A stretch of DNA of 64,000 bases from Mycolicibacterium porcinum (GTDB taxonomy: Bacteria > Actinomycetota > Actinomycetes > Mycobacteriales > Mycobacteriaceae). The position numbers and the translations under genes were made by a program. Where the stretch lies: assembly GCA_002086835.1 (NCBI GenBank), contig MVIG01000020.1, forward strand, positions 1 to 64,000, read 5' to 3'. Positions 43,385 to 51,662 of this stretch are shown here, piece after piece. The first letter of the stretch is position 1; each line of letters begins with the position of its first letter. The notes beneath the pieces are model-generated. The model searched no databases and was not told where the DNA came from. It was given only the letters and a program-made list of their open reading frames with translations.

Positions 43385-44863
43385 TCAGGACTCCGCGTTG
43401 TCAGTGGCCTCGATCCGTTCGCCGACGGGCACGGTGATCCGATCCCGGCATTTCGTGTATACGACTGCCCCCAAGATGCCGAGGCTGACCAGTGAGATGA
43501 CCATGCTCCAGTTGACGAACCACGGTTGCCCGGGCTGCGTGCGCGGCCACAGCACGTTGACGACCTCGAAGGCCAGCCAAGCGGCCGCCGCGTAGGTGAC
43601 CGGTGCGCCCCAACGTCCCAGGGTGAAGGCGCCGGGAACCCAGCGCCCGGCCAGCCGGGTCAAAGCTGCGGCGAAGACGGGCACCGCGAACGCGATGTAC
43701 GGACCCATCACCGAGAAGTTGACCAGAACGTTGTAGAGATCGGAGCCGGCGAACAGCAGGAACGCCGCGGCGACCACCGCCGTCAGACCGATCGCCCGGA
43801 CCGGCATCCGCTCGGGACCGGCGAGCTTTGACAGCACCTCGGCACCTGGCAGGGCACGGTCGCGGGCCATCCCGTAGACGGCACGGGACACCGCCGACTG
43901 CACCGCCAGGCAGGCCGACATGAAGCCGATGACGAACATCAGCAGCAGCGGCTTGGCTATCGACGCCCCGAGCTGCGCGGTCAAGGTCGCGGACACCGGG
44001 TCACCACTCTGCTCGGTGAGTACCGCCGACATGTCCGGGATGGCGAGGATGACCGCGGCCGCGGAGTACATCACGATGACGCCGACCAGCAGCAGCGCGA
44101 AGACGATCGCCTTGGGCACATTGCGCTCCGGGTTCTCCACTTCCTCGGCGATCGAACCGGCCGACTCGAAGCCCAGGAACGCCCAGCCCACGAAGGCCAC
44201 CGCGACCAGCATCGTGCTCAACATGCTTCCGTGGCCGCCCGGGAGACCCTCGAAGAGCGTCGAGACCGGGTTGACGCGGTGGAAGAGCAACAGCACGGTG
44301 CCCAGCACGACAGAGCCGACGATCTCGCAGATGATGCTCGCGACGATCATGACCTTGAGGACCTGCCGGCCGATCATGTTGGCGGCCGTGGTGAAGCTGA
44401 TGACGCCGATCGCCACCGCACTGAGCAACCACCGGTCGGGCGAGCTGACACCGAACACCTCGAGAATGAAACCCGCTGCGGCGTAGGCCATCGTGGACAG
44501 TGTCAGCGTCAGGCCCCAGATGTAGGCCCACGCCGCCGTCCAGCCCCAGGTTGTGCCTTTGGCGTGCCGTGCCCACTGGTAGACACTGCCGGCGTAGGGG
44601 AATCGGGACGCCAGCTCACCGAAGACCAACGCGACAAGCAACTGTCCGCACAGCACGATCGGGAAGGCCCAGAAGAATCGTGGCCCGGCTGCGAACAGGC
44701 CAAGCGCGAAGATCGCATACAGGGCGACGATCGGGGAGATGTCGGCGAAAGCCAGCGACAGAGCAGCCCGGAAGCTGAAGCCGCGATTGAGGATGTCGTC
44801 GTTCTCCGCTCGGGGCGGAGCCCCCGCACCGTCGGCAATGCGCTCTGGGCTGCCAAGTACCAC
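43385..44863 (-). CDS. APC family amino acid permease
   Basis: 492 residues with 12 predicted membrane segments and the APC signature GSVYQWARHAKGTTWGWTAAWAYIWGL and FLGFESAGSIAEEVENPERNVPKAI, typical of GABA/amine permeases. Separate from the first permease gene by a 190-base gap containing a terminator, so it is probably independently transcribed. Confidence 0.9.
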   Translation of the reverse strand: MVLGSPERIADGAGAPPRAENDDILNRGFSFRAALSLAFADISPIVALYAIFALGLFAAGPRFFWAFPIVLCGQLLVALVFGELASRFPYAGSVYQWARHAKGTTWGWTAAWAYIWGLTLTLSTMAYAAAGFILEVFGVSSPDRWLLSAVAIGVISFTTAANMIGRQVLKVMIVASIICEIVGSVVLGTVLLLFHRVNPVSTLFEGLPGGHGSMLSTMLVAVAFVGWAFLGFESAGSIAEEVENPERNVPKAIVFALLLVGVIVMYSAAAVILAIPDMSAVLTEQSGDPVSATLTAQLGASIAKPLLLMFVIGFMSACLAVQSAVSRAVYGMARDRALPGAEVLSKLAGPERMPVRAIGLTAVVAAAFLLFAGSDLYNVLVNFSVMGPYIAFAVPVFAAALTRLAGRWVPGAFTLGRWGAPVTYAAAAWLAFEVVNVLWPRTQPGQPWFVNWSMVISLVSLGILGAVVYTKCRDRITVPVGERIEATDNAES

Positions 44864-44979
44864 CGGTTCCTCCTTGCGGCTGAAGTTGACTCATCCTGAC
44901 GAGCGTCAAGACTCACCAACAGCCGCACTGAGGCACATCCTGCTTCGGTGATTTTGTGCGAATGTCTAACGTCGCACCG

Positions 44980-45015
44980 GCGACCGCCGCCGTCTCGAGC
45001 GACTTCATCGGTTCC
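44980..45015 (+). repeat. 36-base direct repeat, copy B (gap fragment)
   Basis: One mismatch to 37358-37393 in gap, same orientation, in otherwise non-coding DNA after the permease block. The flanks do not match gap beyond the 36 bases. Confidence 0.85.
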
Positions 45016-45093
45016 AGGTGGGCATCCACCCGATGCCTGAAGGGGTGCTCGATCAGCGGGCGTGACCCGTGACAGATCACGCCGGTCTTTAAA

Positions 45094-45231
45094 TCAACGC
45101 CAAGAGCTCAAGAGCTTGAGAGGGGCGGCAGCGATAAGGACCGCGAGGAGAGCCGAGAACGCCAACCCTAGGAACGCTGCCGTCATCGCTATGTACATGG
45201 CAGTCGCCAGCCGCTCGAAAACACCACTCAT
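45094..45231 (-). CDS. 45-residue single-pass membrane protein
   Basis: ATG at 45231 with AGAGG 8 bases upstream; product MSGVFERLATAMYIAMTAAF continuing as a single hydrophobic helix (LGLAFSALLAVLIAAAPL) and ending KLLSSWR. Small hydrophobic proteins of this kind are common in mycobacteria. Function unknown. Confidence 0.5.
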   Translation of the reverse strand: MSGVFERLATAMYIAMTAAFLGLAFSALLAVLIAAAPLKLLSSWR

Positions 45232-45420
45232 GAAGCAACCTCTGCATACGAACTGACACATTCTTGCGGTGCGGTCCGTGATCGGTCCGCACAGCGCAGA
45301 CTCTAGGTCGCTCGCCGGCCGGGCCCGGGTTACGCAATGTAACGAATCCGGTGAAATCGTTGACACTCTGCCATCGTGGCCGGCGCACCAACACGTCCCG
45401 GGTGAAGGCGCCGTGCGTGG

Positions 45421-45960
45421 CTAGTTGAGGTCGATCTGTTCCGTAGTGCCCGCGGTGTCCTTCGTCGTGGTCACGTCGCGGCACTCACCGTAGAGCTCGA
45501 TCGATCGATTCACGGTGCCCTTGGCTTGAGGATTGAAGACTGCAACCACATTGTTCTTGGCAAGGCTGCTGGCGTGCGTCTTGAAGTCCGTGTCCTCACC
45601 CCACCCGTTGGACTTCAACTGCTGCACCATCTGTTCGACCTCGCCGCCGGAGGCTTCGAAACTGGGCGCCAACGGGTATTTGATCCTGACCACGCCCCGG
45701 AACGGCGCCTCATGTTGGTCATTGCAGGAGGATCGCCGGAACACCACCGCCGAGGCATCGAGTTTCAGGGTCTGCACGATCTCGCGAGCGGCGTCGACCA
45801 CCTGGGCTTTGGACTGCTCGGGCGTGAGCGGGTCCGAAACCCCGTTGCTCTTGGAACTCACGGCATCACATCCTGAGGTGAGAGCGGCGACCGCCAGGCC
45901 GACCGCGATGAACAGATTCGCTCGCACGCTGACCTTTTCTCCGCGTTCATTGGCGCTCAT
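45421..45960 (-). CDS. Lipoprotein linked to a DUF1023 hydrolase
   Basis: 179 residues with signal segment LFIAVGLAVAALTSGC, lipidated Cys at about 31 (lipobox with Thr at -3). The mature part has two more cysteines (SSCNDQ, YGECRD) and no enzymatic motif. Last gene of a coupled three-gene cluster with the EspC-like and DUF1023 genes; the start overlaps the hydrolase stop by 4 bases. Confidence 0.8.
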   Translation of the reverse strand: MSANERGEKVSVRANLFIAVGLAVAALTSGCDAVSSKSNGVSDPLTPEQSKAQVVDAAREIVQTLKLDASAVVFRRSSCNDQHEAPFRGVVRIKYPLAPSFEASGGEVEQMVQQLKSNGWGEDTDFKTHASSLAKNNVVAVFNPQAKGTVNRSIELYGECRDVTTTKDTAGTTEQIDLN

Positions 45961-47708
45961 TGGTGACGGTGGCCGCCCGTCGGGATCCGCCAGGATTCCG
46001 GGTCGATCTCCACTCCGAGAACCTGCCTTCGATGACCGGCTGTCATCCCATCATGCTCCAACGCATCGCCGTGCCCCGAGGCGATATCGGCGATACTGAA
46101 CAGTGACTCGCTCCCCGGCACCAGATAGCCGCTGTGGTCTTTCCACGGCAAAGTCCAGCCTTCCACCTCGGCCTTGAACCGGGTCGACCCGAAGTCGTCG
46201 TCGGCCGGGTCGGTCCCCAGCCCGATGGTGACGCCGGTGCCGGGGATGTGCACCTGGTTGTTGTCTCCACCCAGATGGGTGATCGGGTCGGTGGAGGCTG
46301 CGCCCACATACACGTGGCCGTTCTCGGGCAGGTGGAAATCAGCGGCACTCTTGGCCAAATCGGTTCCAGGAGAACCGATGAGGACCACATCGTCGACGCG
46401 CATGCCGTAGCCGGCAGCGGCGTCGGCCACGGTGGTCGAACCGTAGGAATGACCGATGACCGTGACATGGGAGTCGCCGTGGTTCGTCACGGAGAGCGCG
46501 TTGACGTCCGAGGACAACAGCGCCCCGCCCTCCCGCGCATTGCCGACCTGTCCGACCTGCAGATCGGTCAGGCTGTCGGGGGCGTTGTAACCCATCCAGG
46601 CCACCACGGCATTGCTCTTGCTCGGGTCGGCGCGCTGAGTTTCGTTGTACACGTTGATGGCATCGTCGCTGCTCAACCATCCCTCGGAAACGCTGTGGCT
46701 GGTTCCGGGCACGACCACCGCCGTATTGTCGGCGGTGTCGGGATCCCCGATCGAAATCGCCGCCCGGCCTTGGCCGTTGAAGGCCTCCGGTTCGTACACG
46801 TAGAGGTACGTGGGCGCATCGGTGTTGTCGGCGTTGTGGGCGAGCCCCTCACGCACTTTCAGCGCGTTGTAGTAACGGGTCATCTCCTGCTGAGACAGCG
46901 CCTCGGTGGCGTTCTCCACGCGGGCGATGTCTGCGTCCATCACTGCCTTGTTTGCGGTGCTGCGGTCGGCGACCGGGATGCCGTTGAGGTTGCCGAGCTT
47001 CTCCGGCTGCTCGCGCAGCAGCCGCTCGCGATCTTCCTTGCTCAGCCCGTCCCACCACTTCTTGACTTCCTTGGGGTCCTTGCCCTCTGGGATCTGCGGG
47101 CCGGTGTCTTTGGGGTTCTCCGGTGCTGGAATTCCACCGGGACCGAAGGTTTGCATCGGCGAATCCAGGGCGCTGACGGCGCCGCGCAGATTCTGGCCGA
47201 GCTGGCGATCCGCGGTGTCGAAGTTGGCCAGCATGGTCTTCACGTTCGCCGCGTTACTCGCGGCCAACGCCTGCAACTGCGCGGCGTTGGCCGGGCTGAT
47301 CTTTCCGTACTGCTCGAGCGTCGAGCCCGGGCGGACTGAGACGGAACCGTCGGGGCCGACCTGCCAGCCCTGCGCAGTCAGGCTTGTGACGGTCTGCATG
47401 AGGCTGGTGCGGGTCTGGGCGAGCTGGCCGCCGCCCTCTTGCATGATCGTCTGCGTCCGGGTGAGCGCTTCCTGCAGTTGTTGCATCCGCTGCACAGTCG
47501 CCGTCGACTTCGCCTGCGCCGCCTCCGATGCGGATCCCTTCCACCCGGCGTGCAACGTCTGCAGACCCTTTTGGTGCTGCTCGATCTGGGTACTGAGCGC
47601 CGCGGCTTTCTGCCCCATCTCCGCGCCTGCCTGCACCAGATTGCCAGGCTGGGACGCCTCGACCTGCGGAATGGTGACCGGCGCCCCCGCCGGCGCGGCG
47701 TCAGCCAC
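45957..47708 (-). CDS. DUF1023 alpha/beta hydrolase with WXG100-like N-terminal region
   Basis: 583 residues. The N-terminal 100 residues are helical with GWKGSASEA (WxG-like) and coiled-coil patterning, typical of type VII secretion substrates. The DUF1023 alpha/beta-hydrolase follows, with nucleophile motif GHSYGSTT and acid/His regions towards the C-terminus. Probably exported through an ESX system with its EspC-like partner, whose gene overlaps it by 8 bases. Substrate unknown; cutinase-like lipid or polyester ester hydrolysis is plausible. Confidence 0.88.
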   Translation of the reverse strand: MADAAPAGAPVTIPQVEASQPGNLVQAGAEMGQKAAALSTQIEQHQKGLQTLHAGWKGSASEAAQAKSTATVQRMQQLQEALTRTQTIMQEGGGQLAQTRTSLMQTVTSLTAQGWQVGPDGSVSVRPGSTLEQYGKISPANAAQLQALAASNAANVKTMLANFDTADRQLGQNLRGAVSALDSPMQTFGPGGIPAPENPKDTGPQIPEGKDPKEVKKWWDGLSKEDRERLLREQPEKLGNLNGIPVADRSTANKAVMDADIARVENATEALSQQEMTRYYNALKVREGLAHNADNTDAPTYLYVYEPEAFNGQGRAAISIGDPDTADNTAVVVPGTSHSVSEGWLSSDDAINVYNETQRADPSKSNAVVAWMGYNAPDSLTDLQVGQVGNAREGGALLSSDVNALSVTNHGDSHVTVIGHSYGSTTVADAAAGYGMRVDDVVLIGSPGTDLAKSAADFHLPENGHVYVGAASTDPITHLGGDNNQVHIPGTGVTIGLGTDPADDDFGSTRFKAEVEGWTLPWKDHSGYLVPGSESLFSIADIASGHGDALEHDGMTAGHRRQVLGVEIDPESWRIPTGGHRHQ

Positions 47709-48000
47709 CGATCCGCCGGATACGGCGGCCGAACTCCTCGTCGCCTTGTCGGTACCGCTCGGCCGCTGCCATCAATCTGTCTTTGTGCATGGTCAACTCG
47801 TCGTTCACCGTCGTGGTGGCCTTGTCGAGCGCCGAGGCGACAAAGTTGCAGGCAGCGCCGCTGGCCAGGTCGGAAACGCCGGTGCTTGCGCTTGCCATCG
47901 ATTGCCCGGCACCCAGCGACGAGACCGCCGCAGCGACTTCAGCCTGCGCCGTCGCCGCTGCGGACAGCTGGGCGGGGGCCACTCGCAGGTTTGCCGACAT
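47701..48000 (-). CDS. EspC/DUF2580-like type VII secretion target
   Basis: 99 residues: MSANLRVAPAQLSAAATAQ at the start, helical with an EspC-like YRQGDEEFGRRIRRI end, which fits the YxxxD/E secretion signal (YRQGD). Probably forms a heterodimer with the helical N-terminal domain of the adjacent DUF1023 hydrolase. ATG at 48000. Confidence 0.8.
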   Translation of the reverse strand: MSANLRVAPAQLSAAATAQAEVAAAVSSLGAGQSMASASTGVSDLASGAACNFVASALDKATTTVNDELTMHKDRLMAAAERYRQGDEEFGRRIRRIGG

Positions 48001-48057
48001 GGATAGAGCGTAAGGCCACTCCAGAAGGGCACGATGCACTAATTCTGGGGCGCGTTG

Positions 48058-48131
48058 CACCCGCGGCTGGACTCGAACCAGCAACCTCCTGCTTCGTAAA
48101 CAGGCGCTCTCTCCATTTGAGCTACGCGGGC
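48058..48131 (-). tRNA. tRNA-Arg (ACG anticodon)
   Basis: 74-base cloverleaf on the minus strand: 5' GCCCGCG pairs with 3' CGCGGGT (G1-U72 wobble), D arm GCTC/GAGC, anticodon stem CCTGT/GCAGG with loop TTACGAA (anticodon ACG), T arm GCTGG/CCAGC with TTCGAGT, discriminator G73. The anticodon reads Arg CGU (A34 becomes inosine). Confidence 0.9.
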
Positions 48132-48142
48132 ATCGCGGGCCG

Positions 48143-48216
48143 CGCCCCTGGACGGACTCGAACCGCCAACCTTCGCCGTCGGAGGACGATGCTCTGTCCG
48201 ATTGAGCTACAGGGGC
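48143..48216 (-). tRNA. tRNA-Arg (CCG anticodon)
   Basis: 74 bases, minus strand. Acceptor GCCCCTG/CAGGGGC, anticodon loop CTCCGAC (CCG), T arm GGCGG/CCGTC with TTCGAGT, discriminator G. Eleven bases upstream of the Arg-ACG gene in the same orientation, so probably one transcript. Confidence 0.92.
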
Positions 48217-48282
48217 AAGGACATGATCACAAGTCTGGTGCTATCCCAATTCAGCTGACGGCGCCGCATGTAATACGTTCCG

Positions 48283-48366
48283 TGCGCTCGGCAGGGGTCG
48301 AACCTGCATGCCCGTGTGGGCACCTGGGTCTGAGCCAGGCGCGTCTTCCAGTTCCGCCACGAGCGC
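48283..48366 (-). tRNA. tRNA-Leu (CAG anticodon)
   Basis: 84 bases, minus strand, class II with a long variable arm. Acceptor GCGCTCG/CGAGCGC, anticodon stem CCTGG/CCAGG with loop CTCAGAC (CAG), discriminator A73. Confidence 0.93.
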
Positions 48367-48403
48367 GGATGTCACATCATTCAGTTTTCAATGTGCGGGC
48401 ACG

Positions 48404-48421
48404 GCAGGTGATTTCACCTGC
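48404..48421. promoter_or_regulatory. 18-base palindrome upstream of tRNA-Leu
   Basis: GCAGGTGA-TT-TCACCTGC, perfect 8-base arms around two bases, about 40 bases before the tRNA-Leu 5' end. It could be an operator acting on the tRNA promoter or on an unseen small RNA. Confidence 0.5.
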
Positions 48422-48622
48422 TGCGCCGCTGTGCTCACATCTATCGGTGTACGGTGCTGCAAACAGCATGCGATGCGGGCCATGCCGATGTCGAGCGTAT
48501 TTTTCTTCGTAATCCGCTGCACACCAAAGACATTGGGCACGAGAAACTACAGCAACGTCAGACGACGTTCCTGTCAGCGACAACAGCGAAGTTGAGGGAG
48601 TTGTGAGCCCAGGCGTCGCAAA

Positions 48623-48654
48623 CTCGCCGCGGATGCTTCGCGCATCCCGGCGAG
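48623..48654. other. Intergenic hairpin
   Basis: CTCGCC/GGCGAG and GGATGC/GCATCC arms form a stem-loop with small internal bulges. Perhaps a terminator or part of a small RNA; no U tract. Confidence 0.35.
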
Positions 48655-48735
48655 CGGCTCACAGCCGTGGCAGTATCTGGTCACGCCGGCACAGTAGCAC
48701 CGCGTTTCCACAGGTCCCAGCGATTTTCCAAGCAA

Positions 48736-48767
48736 GGTGCCGCTGAGCCTGTCGGCTCAGCGGCACC
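48736..48767 (-). terminator. Intrinsic terminator of the duplicated-motif secreted protein gene
   Basis: Perfect 14-base stem (48736-48749 with 48754-48767) and 4-base loop, 18 bases after the minus-strand stop at 48785. Confidence 0.8.
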
Positions 48768-48784
48768 CGCAACGGTTGCTGTTG

Positions 48785-49309
48785 TCAGCCCGGCCGGCCA
48801 GTCCCCTCAGGAGGCAGCGCGGCGACAAGGAAATCGTGGCAAGCCGCCACCGCGGGGTTCAGCTCGGGAATGCTGCCGGCGCTCACGTCGCCACGCATCT
48901 TCGAGGTGTCGATGAGCGGATCACGTGCAGACGCCGGGTCGGGGAAGTCCGGCACGCCGTGCTCGCGCACGCATTGCGCGAATTTGAGTGCCGCGCCCTG
49001 CTGTGCGGGAGTGCGCCCGGCGTCGGTCGACCAGTCGGCAGGCTCCAGGTTTGCACATGCTCCTACCGCGTTCTGCCACGTGGCCTTCGATACAGAGACT
49101 CCTCCGTATCGAATTTGGCCTTCCGCGTTCGGGTTCGGGAAATCCGTTACACCGTTGGCCCGCATGCATTCGGAGTACTTCGTCGCCTGTTCCTGACTGG
49201 CCGGGTCTGCGGCAGCCTGGGCGGCGACGGCCAAACCGGCCGAGCCGATCAAGGCGGCGAAGGTGAGAGTGACGAGGGGGCGACGGGTGTGTGCTGAGTT
49301 GTTTGTCAT
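48785..49309 (-). CDS. Secreted protein with two copies of a Cys-containing DFPxP motif
   Basis: 174 residues. Signal peptide LTFAALIGSAGLAVAAQAAADP. Two repeats: KYSECMRANGVTDFPNP and KFAQCVREHGVPDFPDP, a motif common in actinobacterial secreted proteins found near efflux or two-component genes, plus further cysteines in AVGACAN and AVAACHD. Function unknown; divergent from an OmpR/HK pair 88 bases away that probably controls it. Confidence 0.85.
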   Translation of the reverse strand: MTNNSAHTRRPLVTLTFAALIGSAGLAVAAQAAADPASQEQATKYSECMRANGVTDFPNPNAEGQIRYGGVSVSKATWQNAVGACANLEPADWSTDAGRTPAQQGAALKFAQCVREHGVPDFPDPASARDPLIDTSKMRGDVSAGSIPELNPAVAACHDFLVAALPPEGTGRPG

Positions 49310-49397
49310 GGCCGCCAGTCAATGCCCGGCGGTGTTGTCGGCGCGTATGGGAATTTCGATATGCCGACGATATGTGTGGGCTCGTAGCTTGGAGAGC

Positions 49398-50093
49398 ATG
49401 CGTGTGTTGGTCGTTGAAGACGAGCCCTACATGGCAACGGCGATCCGCGACGGCCTGCGCTTGGAGGCGATCGCCGCCGACATCGCCGGCGACGGGGATA
49501 CCGCGTTGGAGTTGTTGAGCATCAACACCTACGACATCGCCATCCTCGACCGCGACATCCCCGGTCCTTCTGGCGACGAGATCGCCGAGCGCATTGTCGC
49601 CTCAGGCAGCGGCACACCGATACTGATGCTGACCGCCGCGGATCGGCTCGATGACTTGGCCTCGGGCTTTGAACTCGGTGCGGACGACTATCTGACCAAG
49701 CCATTCGAACTGCGCGAACTCGTGTTGCGACTGCGAGCACTCGATCGCAGACGCGCCCAGAGCAGGCCGCCGGTGCGGGAGGTTGCGGGCCTGCGGCTCG
49801 ACCCGTTCCGCCGCGAGGTCCACCGCGACGGCCGCTACGTCGCTCTCACCCGAAAACAGTTCGCGGTGCTCGAGGTCCTCGTCGCCGCCGAAGGCGGAGT
49901 CGTCAGCGCCGAGGAGCTTCTGGAGCGGGCCTGGGACGAGAATGCCGACCCCTTCACCAATGCTGTGCGCATCACAGTGTCAGCGTTGCGCAAACGCCTC
50001 GGCGAACCCTGGATCATCACGACAGTGGCCGGCGTCGGCTACCGCATCGACACCACTGCCGAGGCCGAACCCGAGGAACCGAACAATGGATAG
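49398..50093 (+). CDS. OmpR-family response regulator
   Basis: 231 residues. Receiver MRVLVVEDEPYMATAIRDGL with acidic pocket, phospho-acceptor in AILDRDIPG, Thr in MLTAADR and Lys in YLTKPFEL; C-terminal winged helix (ALTRKQFAVLEVLVAAEGGVVSAEELLERAWDE). The ATG at 49398 follows GGAGAG. Its stop overlaps the sensor kinase start by 8 bases. Confidence 0.95.
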   Translation: MRVLVVEDEPYMATAIRDGLRLEAIAADIAGDGDTALELLSINTYDIAILDRDIPGPSGDEIAERIVASGSGTPILMLTAADRLDDLASGFELGADDYLTKPFELRELVLRLRALDRRRAQSRPPVREVAGLRLDPFRREVHRDGRYVALTRKQFAVLEVLVAAEGGVVSAEELLERAWDENADPFTNAVRITVSALRKRLGEPWIITTVAGVGYRIDTTAEAEPEEPNNG

Positions 50094-51213
50094 AGCACCG
50101 GGGTTGAGTCTCCGGCTCAAACTCACCCTCAGCTACGCCGGGTTTCTGATGCTCGCCGGGGCGTTGCTCCTGGCGGCCGTGTGGGTATTTCTGCTGCGGT
50201 ACGTTCCGGACCGGATGATGATCATCCCGGGCAGCACTGACATCGCCTTCCCCAATGACGTCTTTCCCATCCGGTCCAGGCTCCTGCACGTTTTCGCTCC
50301 CAGAGCGGCCGCCGTCATGGCGTTGCTGCTGGTGTTCGGCCTGGTGGGCGGGTGGCTGCTGTCCGGCCGGATGCTCGCGCCCCTCACTCGCATCACGGCC
50401 GCCACCCGGCTGGCATCCAAAGGTTCACTGTCGCACCGAATCCGATTGTCGGGCCGGCGAGATGAGCTGCGAGAACTCGCCGACGCCTTCGACACCATGC
50501 TCGAACAGCTCGAAGCACATGTCGCCGAACAGCAGAGATTCGCCGCCAACGCCTCCCACGAACTGCGCACACCCTTGGCCATCACGCAGACGCTGCTCGA
50601 CGTGGCCCGCCAAGACCGCGAGCGGGACACTGATGAGCTGCTCGATCGCCTGCATACGGTCAACGCCCGGGCAATCGAACTCACCGAAGCACTGCTCCTG
50701 CTCAGCCGGGCCGATCGGCGGTCATTCACCCAAGAACCCGTCGACCTGTCCCTCATCGCCGAAGAAGCCACAGAAACGCTGCTGCCGCTGGCGGAGAAAC
50801 ATGGCGTCGTCGTCGAGACCTCCGGCGACGTGGCGTCCACCACCGGCTCTGCCGCGCTGTTGCTGCAGATGACCACGAACCTGGTGCACAACGCGATCGT
50901 GCACAACCAACCGCCACACGGCACCGTGTGGGTGACGACGAGCGTTCAGGCCGACAACGTGGTTCTCCGCGTCGAGAACACCGGTGAGAAGCTGCCTCCG
51001 CCAATGGTTTCGACGCTTGTCGAGCCGTTCCAACGCGGCAGTGAACGCGCACGTACCTCTCACGACGGTGTCGGCCTCGGCCTGGCCATCGTCAACAGCA
51101 TCATCCAAGCCCACCACGGGACTCTCACCCTCACTCCGCGCCCCGCCGGCGGACTGTGCGTCACGGCGCGGCTGCCGGTCGACAACCGGCCGGCTGTGCA
51201 CACCAGACAGTGA
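50086..51213 (+). CDS. Sensor histidine kinase
   Basis: 375 residues. Two membrane segments (LSYAGFLMLAGALLLAAVWVFLL and AVMALLLVFGLVGGWLL), a short extracytoplasmic loop of about 45 residues, HAMP linker, H-box FAANASHELRTPLAI, N-box NLVHNAIVHN and G-box DGVGLGLAIV. Partner of the coupled response regulator. The duplicated-motif secreted protein is the obvious candidate target. Confidence 0.95.
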   Translation: MDRAPGLSLRLKLTLSYAGFLMLAGALLLAAVWVFLLRYVPDRMMIIPGSTDIAFPNDVFPIRSRLLHVFAPRAAAVMALLLVFGLVGGWLLSGRMLAPLTRITAATRLASKGSLSHRIRLSGRRDELRELADAFDTMLEQLEAHVAEQQRFAANASHELRTPLAITQTLLDVARQDRERDTDELLDRLHTVNARAIELTEALLLLSRADRRSFTQEPVDLSLIAEEATETLLPLAEKHGVVVETSGDVASTTGSAALLLQMTTNLVHNAIVHNQPPHGTVWVTTSVQADNVVLRVENTGEKLPPPMVSTLVEPFQRGSERARTSHDGVGLGLAIVNSIIQAHHGTLTLTPRPAGGLCVTARLPVDNRPAVHTRQ

Positions 51214-51269
51214 ACCAACAGCTCATTGGAGGTGGCTCACGGCGTGTGAACGCGTATGACCCCAACAAG

Positions 51270-51662
51270 TCAGGAATCGACCGCTTGGAGTTGGGCAAGA
51301 TCGATGGGTTCGCCGAGGATGCGTTCCGCTGCCCGATGTCCGGAGAGCAACGCCCCGTTCACGGTCGCCGGGTCCGTGCTCCAGGTTGCCTCCCCAGCGA
51401 GGTGCACCGTCCCACCGGCCGGCGTCGCCATGGCGTCGTGGTCCTCATGGGAAGCACCCACCGCCACATAGGAATACGAACCCATCGAATACGGATCGCC
51501 ACCCCACCGGGTGATCCAGTAGTCCACCGGGTCGGGAACATCCTCGCCATAGATCTGTCTCAGGGACGCCAGCGCTACCCGCTGCCCGGCACCTCTCAAC
51601 AAGTTCGCGGCCGTGATACCCGCTATCCCAGCACCGACAACGACCGTATCGAAGGTATTCAT
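51270..51662 (-). pseudogene. Flavin amine oxidase with a large internal in-frame deletion
   Basis: 130 codons. The first 30 residues are a normal FAD-binding start (TVVVGAGIAGITAANLLRGAGQRVAL). The frame then jumps straight to the C-terminal part of a monoamine oxidase (LRQIYGEDVPDPVDYWITRWGGDPYSMGSYSYVAVG ... VHLAGEATWSTDPATVNGALLSGHRAAERILG). Roughly 300 residues of a family length of about 430 are missing. The frame is intact and the start overlaps the aminotransferase stop by 4 bases. Probably non-functional, or a reduced FAD protein. Confidence 0.85.

Larger units (their letters stand above)
48367..48784. other. Intergenic region upstream of the tRNA genes
   Basis: About 420 bases. It contains an 18-base palindrome (48404-48421), a 12-base hairpin (48623-48654) and the terminator of the next minus-strand gene (48736-48767). 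A minus-strand 68-codon frame at 48377-48583 has Cys/His residues but no recognisable product or start signal. The tRNA-Leu promoter should lie in 48370-48420 on the minus strand. Confidence 0.5.

Noticed and set aside
48377..48583. Minus-strand 68-codon frame with Cys/His residues
   Set aside because: Residue pattern suggested zinc binding but there is no homology, no start signal, and the palindrome at 48404 lies inside it.
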